30,622 bases of DNA, from assembly GCA_910592205.1 (NCBI GenBank), contig CAJVPJ010000288.1, positions 1-30,622 on the forward strand, given 5' to 3'. Positions 10,308 to 20,618 of the stretch are shown piece by piece. Position 1 is the stretch's first letter. Every line of letters starts with the position of its first letter. This stretch comes from Paraglomus occultum (lineage: Eukaryota > Glomeromycota > Glomeromycetes > Paraglomerales > Paraglomeraceae). The position numbers were made by a program, and so were the translations under genes. Under the pieces are notes generated by a model that was not told the DNA's origin, did no database searches, and worked only from the letters and a program-made list of their open reading frames with translations.

Positions 10308-10904
10308 ATGGAAGACTATGAGAAGATAAGGTGTGTGGGTGTTGAATGAATGTCTACAATACATTGCAGTATGCACAAAAGTCTAAATCTGGAATGATCA
10401 TATGAGGTACACCGATATAGATGTGCGGGCATGGCGATATACGCCCTATCACCAAAAGAGGGGATGATCAAAAAATTGTGAAAACTTAAAAAAAATATAT
10501 AGGGCATGTTATACATGTTATACATGTTATACATGTTATACGCGCGATGGGAATGCGATACAGGGGAAAGGTATTTAACTAAAAGAATGGATTTGTAACG
10601 TGACGTATACCAACTTTGCCATGCTTGAACAGGTGGTGAACGTTTGGAACATGCGGTACATTACAATGCTTTGAATGTGTTTCCTCATGTTCTCTGATAC
10701 GCCTCATTGTGTTGTCTATCTGCCAAAAAAAAAACGGTTTTTGATAAGATGAGAGAGGAGCTTGCTGGTGGTACCTTGCATAGAAAAAGTCATTTATTAT
10801 TATCGTCATATTTTGAAGGATGGATGCACGAAATGTATGCTAAGCAAGCAGGAGTTACTAATGCTCCCCACCATCACCACCCCCCACCACCCCAACCCGT
10901 GTAA
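10308..10904 (+). CDS. Tentative small two-exon gene, unknown function
   Basis: Proposed exons are 10308-10330 (MEDYEKI plus two bases) and 10754-10904, joined by a GTGTGT donor to give a 57-residue protein. The last exon reads EELAGGTLHRKSHLLLSSYF, then a Trp/Met-rich helix, and ends in a His4-Pro4 tail before TAA. The weak point is the acceptor: the AG at 10752-10753 is the only one in phase, but another AG lies five bases earlier. An unseen middle exon is the alternative. The second-exon protein is not low complexity until its tail and looks genuine. I do not recognise the family. Confidence 0.35.
10505..10540. repeat. 9-bp tandem repeat, four perfect units
   Basis: CATGTTATA occurs four times without change and is followed by CGCGCG. 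It lies inside the proposed intron of the 10308 gene. Confidence 0.85.
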
Positions 10905-12978
10905 TTCATCACTAAAAAGAGCGTTTTGGTAAAAGGGCGTTGCAAATCATCTCGTGCTAATCACAGATGCCTGATCATTGTGTTTATGAAGGGTAGTAAG
11001 TAGGGTGAGGGGTGAGGGGTGAGGGGAGGGGGGAGGGGGGTAAAAACCACCAAATCGGAAGCCAAAGAGGATGTGAATGTCAAATGCGTGACGAAGATGA
11101 CGTACCCGCAAGGAGGAGGAGGATAACTCGATTGAGAGGGGTTTGTCGTATGGTTAGTCTGGAGAATGATTCGTATGCTTGCAAACGTGCTGAGCCTTTA
11201 CCCAGCCCAGCGACACTCGAGTGATTGAAAAGAAAAAGATGAAAACATCGATCCCAAGCGCATTGATTTTCCCCCCTGGTACGAGCATTTACAACTGAGC
11301 GAAGAGACCTTGGGCGGAACGTAAATAGCATGTGTAATCCGTAATGAAGGCTAAAAGCGAAAGGAAACATCGGAAAGAAACGATGTGTATACGTATGACT
11401 CCTCTATTATATCAGCGTATCTTTTGGATAAAGCAAAATAATAAGGTATTAGACGACCATTGTTAACAGATGACGATTCTTTTTGATAGCTCATCTAGAG
11501 CTCGAGAGGTAAGTTTGTCCTTGTGTGTTCATTACGTATACTTGTATATGAAAAGTGCCGACATTAATAGCGGCGAATCGTATGTCGGGTCTTTTCTATT
11601 TTTTAGAGATGATTGGGCTTGATGGCTACCAACAATTTACAAACGCGAAAGGCTGTATACAGAACGTAAACCACGTCTTTCCCTATTCAGGGTCGGCGTA
11701 TCTAAAAGTTCATAATCTGACTCGTAGGAACGAGCAGAACTCATTTCGAGGGCCATGTTCGTGCGCAAGTCGATTTGTATGCGTCAGTTGGTTGGAAATC
11801 GGGCAGTTTTTTGGGAATAACAGTTCAGTTCTTTGTATTATACCAATGATTCTGAGGATTCCCGTTTAATGTAGTGAATTAACGATTTCGTGTGTGCGTA
11901 TTAAGCATAACTAGGTGGACCTCTAGAACAAGCTTTATTAATGATGATGATATTGAATGAAGGTTTGATCCATCTCTGAATTACTGTCGGCGAAGGTCGG
12001 TATTCAGTCGTGCGTCAGCCGAGAGGCCTGGGTGCAGTTGATCGGTTTGTAACCGTGTTTCATCATTTCAGTCATCATGCAGTACAGAGTGTTTCATAGC
12101 TTATCTTAAGCGTCAATAAATTTAGCCTTACAACTGACCAACTTGTTTCATGAGACAAAGAGTGATTATTTAACTATGCCGATGTGCTATTAGGATATAG
12201 CTCAAATGTGTCTCTTATTTCATCATAAACTTGCAGATAATTTCATCCGACCATTTCAAAATATTAAAGAATTAGAATACGTTACTGCCAAGCCTGAATT
12301 GTCAAATGTTATGGCTATCGGCCTTGGAAAGTTTGGAGAAATATTAAATTACGTTATGCGTCACTGATTTAATAACTTGCATTTAGAAAGAATTCACTAA
12401 ATAGTTACGTGTTAATGTGACTAGCGCTTTGAGATCAGAAAGAACAACCGACTTGCAACTATAAGGAATATGTGAATAATGACTGTGTTTAGACACGTGG
12501 CGTTGGTTCGGATTTCGAGCACTAGTAAATATTTTTGTCCACAAAAAAGCAACCATATAATATTCCCTCGCGATAGTTGGTCACGGTTTGGGTCAGACAG
12601 ACATGCGTTTTGACACGTCAAATGAGATGTACATTATGGGAGGGGAGAGACGTAAAGTTGAGATGGAGGAGGTAAGAGGTGATCGCGGACGTAGGACAAC
12701 AGAAAAAAACACGTTCAGGTCTTCCCTTTCAAAATTAAGGGGGAGGGAATGCGTTCACCGTAAATAATTTAAAGAGGCAAAGAGTTAAATTGATGTATAG
12801 GGACATATGCGTTGTTACTTTTACTTTTTTTAAAAAGTCAATCAGCATATTGATGTGACTCTGATTTAGATAAATAACATTTTCTTTTCTAACCGACATT
12901 AGGTTCATTAATCAATACATTTACGTCATTGTTTTTTTTAATAGAAAGTCTATATTACCAAGCTCGTGACGTTTCTAT
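10905..12978. other. Intergenic region before the RNase II gene
   Basis: About 2 kb without a recognisable gene. It starts with the 3' flank of the 10308 candidate, then the G-run tract at 11003-11040. Open frames at 11012-11224 (+), 11080-11370 (-), 11555-11869 (+) and 12421-12621 (-) have no recognisable motif, no matching splice or start context, and overlap each other. The right end is the 3' flank of the minus-strand RNase gene. Confidence 0.5.
11003..11040 (+). repeat. Strong G-quadruplex-capable tract
   Basis: Six guanine runs of 3-6 bases separated by TGA or A, about 100 bp after the stop of the 10308 candidate gene. It easily meets the usual four-run quadruplex pattern on the plus strand. 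Confidence 0.75.
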
Positions 12979-15900
12979 TCACTTGATCGGCAGAACTACC
13001 CAACTCCATTGATGAGGCTGAACATAAATCGGTCGCACTTTAGCAACATCACCAATCGTCAACTTGTCTCCCTCGATAAGTTTTGCATTAACACCAAATT
13101 CTCTTACATACACGATCTTTGTATCTTTCTCGATATCGTCCGTCACCACTGCTGTGCATTCCAACGATTTCCCCTGCTCGAGCAAACGGCGAACCAAAAA
13201 CAATACCCAATACTTGGTTGCTCTCGAGCTGACCGTTTTGATAGTCCGTTCGCGTGATCTTATGGATGACGCTAGGTTATTGAGATCTTGAGTCGAAAAC
13301 GGAGGCGTCTCTCCAAGAAGATGAGCCTTTATCTGCCAATGAGCCAACATATCAACATAACGCCGTAACGGTGACGTGACTTTGCAGTAGCCATCTTTTA
13401 TTCCCATGTTCAAATGGGGTCCAGCTTCCGTTGTTATTTGTACGCTTCCCATGAATGGTCGTATCTTTGCTATTTCTTTTACGGGCAAGACTCCCGTCAC
13501 GGGATCGACGTGCGACAGGATGCTTTCGTATATAGTTGATTGTGATCCAACCTGAGTCCTATAAGTCATGGGAATATTACGCTCGTGGCAAAAGAGTGCC
13601 GCCGCTCGTCCGGCCATTATCATTAGCTCGGCCACCATTGCTCGCGCGGGAGAGTGGTTGCTACGATCAACGGTTACCTGAATGTCGGGGTTACCTGAAT
13701 AAAAGGTCGGCTGCTCTATTATGCTGGGATTTGATGGTAATGGACGCGGTGCTATTGCTACTTCTGCGAATGGCTCGTTATAGTTGAAACTTCCATTTTT
13801 AAATCGATATTGCATATGCAATTTTGCAACCTGTTGCAGATCTAAAAGGTCCTTGTGAGCCCAAGCGGGAACCGAGCCCTCTAATTTTCTCCAGGCTACC
13901 GGGTTCGGATAATAGTGACACATACTGTGTATCAATTTGGCTTCTTCTTTTCCACCAGGTATACAGTCCCACGACAGAACGGAATCCACGTCGTCATAGT
14001 ACAATGTCTTTACCTGTCTAACGATACCCGGTTGTACCTTATAGTTCATTATATTACCATTATCGTCTATTTGAACGCTAAACGTCATCACATTATTTCC
14101 ACCATCTTTTGTTTCCGTCCCTAAACTAAACCGCTTCTCGTTCAGACTCTCTGGCAACATGCCATAGTTTTTTTCAGGAAAATAAACCGTCTGAACACGT
14201 GATTTAGCCAAGCGAGCTAGCTTGTGTGCCGGATGAATGTATGCCGATGGGTCTGCGACGTGAACATGTACCCACGTGCTTGCAGAACCCGAACCATTGT
14301 CCATAACACGTTCTATAGATACTCCATCATCGATTTCGTGCGCTGTCGGATCATCAATGGTATACACTGGCAGATTACCAAAATCATGACGGATGTCGCT
14401 ACAGATATCGTACGGATAAAACTCTTCTTCTCCAAGAACCGGTCTAGTCTTGATTAACGGACCGGTCTTGCTATTATTCTCTTTTGGCAAAGTCTTTTTT
14501 TTTTCGCTATAGTCAAATGACGGAAGATCAAGCAACTTCCGTGCAAGTTGTATAGATTGTTCGTGTTCGGCGTCAGCGTCTTTTGAGACGCCATGGCCTT
14601 GTAATTTCAGCACAGGATGGTAGACGGCTAGATTCTCCCAGGGTGTCCATACACCAATGTCTCTGAGAAATGTTACGACACAGTCCTTGTCTATTATTCC
14701 TTTATACAATTTCAATGGTTTTAGTATTGCTGATGCCGATACATCCAATGACAAATCCTGCCAGCCTTTCTCTTCCAACGTGTACTGTTTCAACATGTCA
14801 ATAAATAACCTATCGTCATCAGTAAATTTGGGTAGGTTTTCGATTGAAGTGTTCATAGTGGGGTGGGTTGTTTCTTCCAACTGCATTGATTGTTTTTGAT
14901 TGATGATTGATTGCGCTTTGGATATAAAGGATAACAAAGGGGGTTGATTACTTCGAGTCCATTGCATGGCTGCCTCGAGATCGTTTACACTTTTGAGCGG
15001 ACGTAATTTAAAGTAACCAGCTGATCGGTGCTTGCTTGGATCAGCAACTATAAAATGAATATAATGCTTCATCATAAACAAATGTGCAGCAAGCAATTGA
15101 GCAGATTGTGGTTCATTTTCTTTAAACACGTGACTAGCCATGGTCTTGGTAGATATTGGCGTGGTCCCAGATGTTTGAATGAAATGAGAATATGCCTTTT
15201 TGAATTCAAGGTGTTTGTATTGCATCAAAGATATTGCCGCCTTTTCCAAATCTCCTGCAAGTCTCGCATGACTGATAAAGATGGGTGAACCCTCTGGTGG
15301 CGCCGGTTTATCCCCGCGGGGTAAATAGGCAAAGCCGGGAATATGGAACGCAATATCATCGTCGCGGTGAGGGACGGCTGCTCCGCTTGGCAATAGCGTG
15401 TAGGTTTTGTCAATTCCTTCAGCTCCTCTTAATTTGTAGAGTATGCCAATAAAAGAGTTCCCATTTCTTCGAAATTCTACTAAATCTCCAACTTTTAACG
15501 GCACGACATCTGTTTGTGACTCGGATGATGCAAATTCAAATTCGGCTGGTCCGCTTTCTATTTCCGGAACGTCAATAACAGTCAGTTTGAGAGTCTCTTG
15601 AGCAAGATTGCTAGGAGGACTTGGTTGATTGTTCTCTGGCGCATTAATTAACCATTTTACCGTAGTTTTTTCATCTACTTTTTTTTTCTTGGGTTTGGGC
15701 TTTTGAGCACCCGGCGCGCCCGGCACACCCGGCACGGCATCTTGAGCAGTGGAATTTGTTTTGCTCCCTGATTCATTAATTTGCCGTTTTACCGCAGGTT
15801 TTACATCTGCTTTTTTCACCTCGAGCTTGGATTTTTGTATACCTTTGCTGTGAATGGTTGGAGGTATGGGCGCGTTCTTGGTTTTGGCGGGAATCGGCTT

Positions 15901-16245
15901 TTGTTGTTGATTCGTTTTCACTATTAATCCTGCTGGCTTGGTTTTTTCAATAGATATTTTTTTCTTGGCCGAATTGGATTTTTGCGCGTCTGGAGTGATT
16001 ATCTTGGGCACAGCCTTGTCGATACTTTTAGCTAAAATTTGTTGGTTTTTGGGAGCATCTTTAAATAACCTTTGTGCCGTGATTTTTTCTTTCGGTTTCT
16101 TTTTGGGGGGCGGATCAGACTTTTGGGTATTATTTGCTTTTACAACGTTCGACAGCGATCTATGAAAAATATATCGAATAGGCAATTGTCGGATTATCAG
16201 CAAGTCTGGACGGTGGAGATGACTTTTACTTGTGAATTTTAACAT
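12979..16245 (-). CDS. DSS1: Mitochondrial exoribonuclease II family protein (RNB domain, DSS1-like)
   Basis: Single uninterrupted ORF of 1088 residues. It is a 3'-5' exoribonuclease; the yeast homologue Dss1 works with the Suv3 helicase as the mitochondrial degradosome. The first 40 residues are rich in Arg/Ser/Leu and poor in acids, fitting a mitochondrial presequence. A Lys/Pro-rich linker with degenerate repeats follows to about 230, longer than I would expect. A small beta domain starts near 250. The RNB catalytic block has Asp631, Glu637, Asp639 and Asp640 (TIDDPTAHEIDDG), then HVHVADPSAYIHP, and near the C-terminus KVTSPLRRYVDMLAHWQ, the conserved arginine motif. An S1-like segment ends the protein. 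Glu637 stands where bacterial RNase II has Asp. The start is the first ATG of the frame. It shares a 394-bp divergent promoter with DCP1. Confidence 0.9.
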   Translation of the reverse strand: MLKFTSKSHLHRPDLLIIRQLPIRYIFHRSLSNVVKANNTQKSDPPPKKKPKEKITAQRLFKDAPKNQQILAKSIDKAVPKIITPDAQKSNSAKKKISIEKTKPAGLIVKTNQQQKPIPAKTKNAPIPPTIHSKGIQKSKLEVKKADVKPAVKRQINESGSKTNSTAQDAVPGVPGAPGAQKPKPKKKKVDEKTTVKWLINAPENNQPSPPSNLAQETLKLTVIDVPEIESGPAEFEFASSESQTDVVPLKVGDLVEFRRNGNSFIGILYKLRGAEGIDKTYTLLPSGAAVPHRDDDIAFHIPGFAYLPRGDKPAPPEGSPIFISHARLAGDLEKAAISLMQYKHLEFKKAYSHFIQTSGTTPISTKTMASHVFKENEPQSAQLLAAHLFMMKHYIHFIVADPSKHRSAGYFKLRPLKSVNDLEAAMQWTRSNQPPLLSFISKAQSIINQKQSMQLEETTHPTMNTSIENLPKFTDDDRLFIDMLKQYTLEEKGWQDLSLDVSASAILKPLKLYKGIIDKDCVVTFLRDIGVWTPWENLAVYHPVLKLQGHGVSKDADAEHEQSIQLARKLLDLPSFDYSEKKKTLPKENNSKTGPLIKTRPVLGEEEFYPYDICSDIRHDFGNLPVYTIDDPTAHEIDDGVSIERVMDNGSGSASTWVHVHVADPSAYIHPAHKLARLAKSRVQTVYFPEKNYGMLPESLNEKRFSLGTETKDGGNNVMTFSVQIDDNGNIMNYKVQPGIVRQVKTLYYDDVDSVLSWDCIPGGKEEAKLIHSMCHYYPNPVAWRKLEGSVPAWAHKDLLDLQQVAKLHMQYRFKNGSFNYNEPFAEVAIAPRPLPSNPSIIEQPTFYSGNPDIQVTVDRSNHSPARAMVAELMIMAGRAAALFCHERNIPMTYRTQVGSQSTIYESILSHVDPVTGVLPVKEIAKIRPFMGSVQITTEAGPHLNMGIKDGYCKVTSPLRRYVDMLAHWQIKAHLLGETPPFSTQDLNNLASSIRSRERTIKTVSSRATKYWVLFLVRRLLEQGKSLECTAVVTDDIEKDTKIVYVREFGVNAKLIEGDKLTIGDVAKVRPIYVQPHQWSWVVLPIK

Positions 16246-16639
16246 GATGAGGTCTGCAAGAAAAGTGACATTAATTTACGAGGAATATTTACTCTTTTTC
16301 AATTTTTTACGTTTGATCTATCGTCACGTGTAATCAATGTGGCTTAGCTTCGGTGATGAATTTTTTCCAACAGTTTTTGTGCACGCACTTTGCAAAGTTA
16401 TAATGATGTCACTCTTAATGTCACATGAGTCAAAAAACTACCGCGACGTTTCCTGTCCCTGTATCGATCGTTTTAACGCGACGAGAATGAACTCGTACGT
16501 CGTGATGAGACAAAAAGAAATTTGCACATAGCTATGCCCTTCATTCTTTGTGCCGATTATCACGTGAAATTATTATGGCTTAGCTCTAAATTTCTATAAA
16601 TTCGCACATATTTAATAAACATTACCAGTATTGATATAT
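16246..16639. promoter_or_regulatory. Divergent promoter between RNase II and DCP1 with a duplicated composite element
   Basis: The 394 bp between the two start codons holds two direct copies of CACGTG-N9-TGGCTTAGCT, with E-boxes at 16325-16330 and 16561-16566 and the second half at 16340-16349 and 16576-16585. Both copies have identical internal spacing, although the nine bases between differ. One copy lies near each gene. Function is inferred. Confidence 0.6.
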
Positions 16640-18735
16640 ATGTACAATATGACGAAGAACTCGCTAGCGTTTTCCAGAGACGAAGCCGTCATCATGGACC
16701 ATGTAGCAAGGGCAACGGTTAATTTAGCGGTATTACGAAGGCACGATAGGAATATTGTAGAGATTATGGATAACTCTAGTCACGTAGTGCTGTACAAATT
16801 CTCTAACGAACAGCAGTGCTGGGTATGTACATGTACACAAGAGTTTGGTATTGTAGTGAAGAGAGGGTGGGGAATGATTTGAATGTGCAACAATTAAAGT
16901 GGAGTATATCGTAAAAGAAGACAATTAGAGAATGTGGTACCATTAGGAACAACGTAGGATGGAATTTCTTACATAGTAAACGAGTCGAGCGAGTGATCAA
17001 AGCGAATTCTGCTCGATTAGCTTTAGTTAACAATGTACACATTTACTATTCATCCGACATAGACAAAGAAAGGCGTTGAAGGCACAATGTTTGTCTTTAA
17101 GAGGTTAGTCTTTTTATCTGATTAAGTGTACCTCGGGATTTTTTACTCTCATGAGATTTTTACAAATCTCTTTACTATATTTACTTAGATGTACACAACC
17201 TGTATTCGGGTTTGTCGTAATGAATCGTCTCGGAATTGACAACGTAATGCTCCACCTAACCGATAAAATGGACATCGAGTTCCAGGATGATTACATCATC
17301 TATCGTACCGATGATGGTACAGTATGAACCAAATAAGCGAGTGAAAGTTGTTTGAATTGGGAAATAGCAAAGTGACTGTGTTTGAGCTTTGTTTGGACGG
17401 TAGATGATATACATGGCATATGGGTTTATGAAGCGAAGGATCGAGAAAGGATTGGAAAGTTGATGATGGAGTAAGTATGGTAAAAACAAAGTGGGTTTTT
17501 TGAGGAAAGAATAAGAGAATGTGGGGAGAGGAAAGCAAGGAAGGTTCAGATTTGATAATACTGGTTTTTCTCCCCGAAAAATTATCATTCACAATTAACA
17601 AAATATTTCTTGCTTTTGTTTGCTAGATGCTGCAAATTGCATAAAACAATCGTTCCACCACCGCAGCTAGCGCAATCACCAATTATTCTCCATGGTGAGC
17701 TAACGCCTGTACCAAAACCACGATTGACTAAACGTCAACAACAACAGCAACAGCAGCAGCTACAACAACAGCAACAACAGCAACTACAACAACAACAACA
17801 ACAGCAGCAGCAGCAGCAGCAGCTACAACAAGAACAGCAACAGCAACAGCATCAGCAATTACTTCACCAACTTCACCAACTTCACCAACCAATATCTTCC
17901 TCTCCGTCATCTTCACAAAATACGCAATATGGAAAACCAATTGATATTCATGATTTATTTAAACATGCAAAAATCCAAGAGAACGATTCCACATCTACAA
18001 ATACGAATTCACAAACGGGAACCACAACTTCAGGGAAGGAACTGTTAGACGCATTGTTTGCTAGTGCTGCAGAAGGAACACAGACCTCAGGGCAGACCCC
18101 GCCGATAAATGTAAGCGAAAACGTGGAATATTATTATGTGGAACAAAATCGAACACTTTCTCCTTTGCAAGTCTCCTCCAACCCTTTTCTAACACGTGCA
18201 GCAATTTTTGTAGATGAAATTTAATTCATCCGTTACCCAAGCAATACATTCTATACACACGCCTCAGTCTGCCTCACCACCGCCCGGTTCTGTGATCCCA
18301 TCATCTACATCTACAACAGCACTCAATAAATCGCTTCTAGATCTTCTTTGCACCCCAACCAAACATGGGCAATCCTCACAACCACAAACTTCACAACCAA
18401 GTACTCCGTTCGCGGTCCCATCGATCGACCCGAAGCAGACAGCCACACCATTCGCTGTCTCATCAAGCAACCAGAATTATCTCATTTATTCTACTCTGCC
18501 TTCAGAAGGTGTTTTTAACGGTGCCACTATTACAAAAGCCAAGGTAGAGGATGAGCATACGTTTAATACGGAAGACGGAAGGCGCAACGAAAGAATTTCC
18601 TTGAAAGAGGGTGAAGATGCTCTTAAGAAGTCATTACTATTTCTCGAGCAGAATGCCGATGAACTCGAAGTTAAAGCAGAAGACTTGGCGGCTGTTCGTC
18701 GCGTAATCAGTCAAATTGCGCACCGTATTTTTTGA
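16640..18735 (+). CDS. DCP1: mRNA-decapping enzyme subunit 1 (DCP1), 6 exons
   Basis: Exons are 16640-16822, 17063-17103, 17189-17316, 17404-17470, 17627-18110 and 18214-18735; phases agree throughout, giving 474 residues. DCP1 activates the decapping enzyme DCP2 in cytoplasmic 5'-3' mRNA decay. The EVH1-like domain is clear in order: LAVLRRHDRNIVEIMDNSSH, VVLYKFSNEQQCW, GVEGTMFVFKR, QPVFGFVVMNRLGIDN, QDDYIIYR, HGIWVYEAKDRERIGKLM. A Gln-rich run follows at about 177-225, then Ser/Pro/Thr-rich sequence with LLDLL-type short motifs, and a C-terminal helical segment (about 435-474) where some DCP1 proteins trimerise. Two in-frame ATGs exist, 16640 and 16649; the first was taken. The last intron is easily missed because the upstream frame stays open across it. 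Confidence 0.9.
17737..17890 (+). repeat. CAA/CAG repeat encoding polyglutamine in DCP1
   Basis: Mixed CAA and CAG codons interrupted by CTA (Leu), ending in three copies of CTTCACCAA (Leu-His-Gln). Mixed codons suggest selection on protein rather than recent slippage alone. Confidence 0.85.
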
Positions 18736-19394
18736 CTTTAATATAGTTAGGAGGGGTATCGGAATACTGTTATGAAGATTATGGATAGCGTGAAATCACA
18801 AGTCATTTATTGATTGGATTGGATTGGTTTTTTCTGCTTGGCGAACATTGTACTAATAATAAATGTCGCGTGCTTAGAATGAACAAAAACAACAGGAAAT
18901 GTGTTATATACCAAATGGTTATTGCGACTGGCTTTCCAACTTTTTTGTTAAAGACCGTCTCATACTCTATTACTATTGCCAAGTCTTTACTGGCTAACTG
19001 CAATTTCAACAAAACCTGCGATTGTGTGTACGACTGTTAAAACTTTTAAACATCAGTTCTTCCGCGCGCGCAGAAATGCATCAGATGCGATGTTAGCATT
19101 AGTGTTAGTCATAACAAGGAATCAAACAAAATATACCATTGTCACGATTTTATGTACAATGAAAAGCCTGCTCATTGCCCCTGCTTCTACCAGGGCGCAT
19201 CGGATGCATGCTTTGCTTTATATAGGAATTGATTTGTGCGAATGAACGTGTGCAGAATGTGTGGGAACAAAGCTTAGTCGTAATAATAATTTGCGTCACT
19301 GATATTTTTCGGTGGCTTGTATGCTTATTATTGTCCCAAACTTGAACCACTTGTAGATTTAAAAACCCCTTTCACGTTTAACTCTTTAGCATTA
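18736..19394. other. Intergenic region between DCP1 and peptidyl-tRNA hydrolase
   Basis: No gene seen. It contains the DCP1 3' flank, a GGATT triplet repeat at about 18815-18830 and a TTTATATAGG element near 19215, about 175 bp before the PTH1 ATG, that could serve as its TATA box. Overlapping short frames on both strands look random. Confidence 0.5.
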
Positions 19395-20618
19395 ATGTCA
19401 AGTGAAGTAGACTTGGTTATTGTTGGATTAGGCAACGTGGGGAAAGAGTATGCTCTGACACGGCATAATGGTCTATTTCGTGAATTATTAAAAGTTAGTT
19501 TCACTTTGACTTTATAATGTTATGGACGTTGACGGATGTTTTTTTGTATAGCCGGGTTCATTTTTATCGATTACCTCGCAAATCGAATGGCAGAGAAGGA
19601 GGAGGGAGATCCAGTGTTTTACAGACGACTCGGTTTGCAAGGTATTGTAGTTGCGCCTCCCACCGCATGTCTAAATGATAGTTCACAGCCATAATTGTTG
19701 TGCCTCTTATTTTGTAATTTACAGCTGATGTGAGGGAAACTGTGCTTAGGACGAATTACACAACTAGTTCGTCTTCAGTCACTGTGCGTGAACAGAATCT
19801 TTGATGCTCCAATCCAGTACTAGTTCGATAACCTGATAATCTTATATTTTGGTTTAGAATTCTTTTAGAGTTCTTCTAGTAAAGCCATTAACAGGCATGA
19901 ACGATTCCGGAATTGCCGTGAAGAAAGTATTGAAAAGTTATAAATTCACTGATATGAAAAAGCTGATTGTAGTTGCGGACGATTTCAACACTCCGCCCGC
20001 AACACTTGCGATTCAGGGTGAGCTGGTTGTAATGTTGACGGTTAAACCTTGAGAAGAGAGGGGGAAAAGGTTAAGGATACAATTACTATTTTCCGTGTAG
20101 TTGGAGATGCAGGTTCTCTGGGCGTATTGAGAGGCCATCAAGGAATATCAAGTGTAGCAAGCGCATTGGGTAGCGTAGAATTTGTAAGGTGAGAGAACCC
20201 CCTTAAATCAAATCAATGAGATCGATGCATATAAAAAAAAAAGTCTGATGTTTATAACGAATCTAATATTTCATAGAATCAGATTGGGTATTGGGAGACC
20301 GTACGGTACGTCAGCAGCTAAATATGTGTTGGAACCGTTCTCAAAGGAGGAAGGAGAAATGGTAAATAATAGATTGTGTTGTTGGCAAGGGTTTCCTGGG
20401 ATTTTGAACAAAAACTTGTTTATAATCAAATCTATTTATTATGTTAGGAACAATTTGGTCAGATACTTTATCAAGCGGTTGGTGCTCTCTCTGACTATGT
20501 CACTGATTATAATATTAAACGCGTGAAAAAGAGGCATTCAGGTCCAGTAAGGGGGCTGCCCAATAAACTTACAAAAACGGAAGGGCTATATTTCCCTATC
20601 CAAATCCATAATGTATGA
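19395..20618 (+). CDS. PTH1: Peptidyl-tRNA hydrolase (bacterial Pth type), 7 exons
   Basis: Exons are 19395-19470, 19552-19641, 19725-19783, 19858-20017, 20101-20188, 20277-20361 and 20448-20618, giving 242 residues with consistent phases. The enzyme frees peptides from prematurely released peptidyl-tRNA, in fungi mostly for mitochondria. The family landmarks are present: VIVGLGNVGKEYALTRHNAGF (Asn14, catalytic His24), VLLVKPLTGMNDSG (Asn90), LIVVADDFNTPP (Asp116) and RGHQGISSVASALG, then IRLGIGRP. Several positions depart from the usual form: LGNVG instead of LGNPG, KPLTGMN instead of KPQTFMN, and GHQG instead of GHNG. The exon 3 donor (GTGCGT at 19784) is the least certain boundary. The start is the only in-frame ATG before the glycine motif. 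Confidence 0.85.

Noticed and set aside
11555-11869. 104-codon plus-strand ORF
   Set aside because: No recognised motif, no upstream promoter or splice context, and no resemblance to a family; probably chance.
13009-16165. Plus-strand ORFs inside the RNase II gene
   Set aside because: Antisense shadows of a confidently identified 1088-residue ORF.
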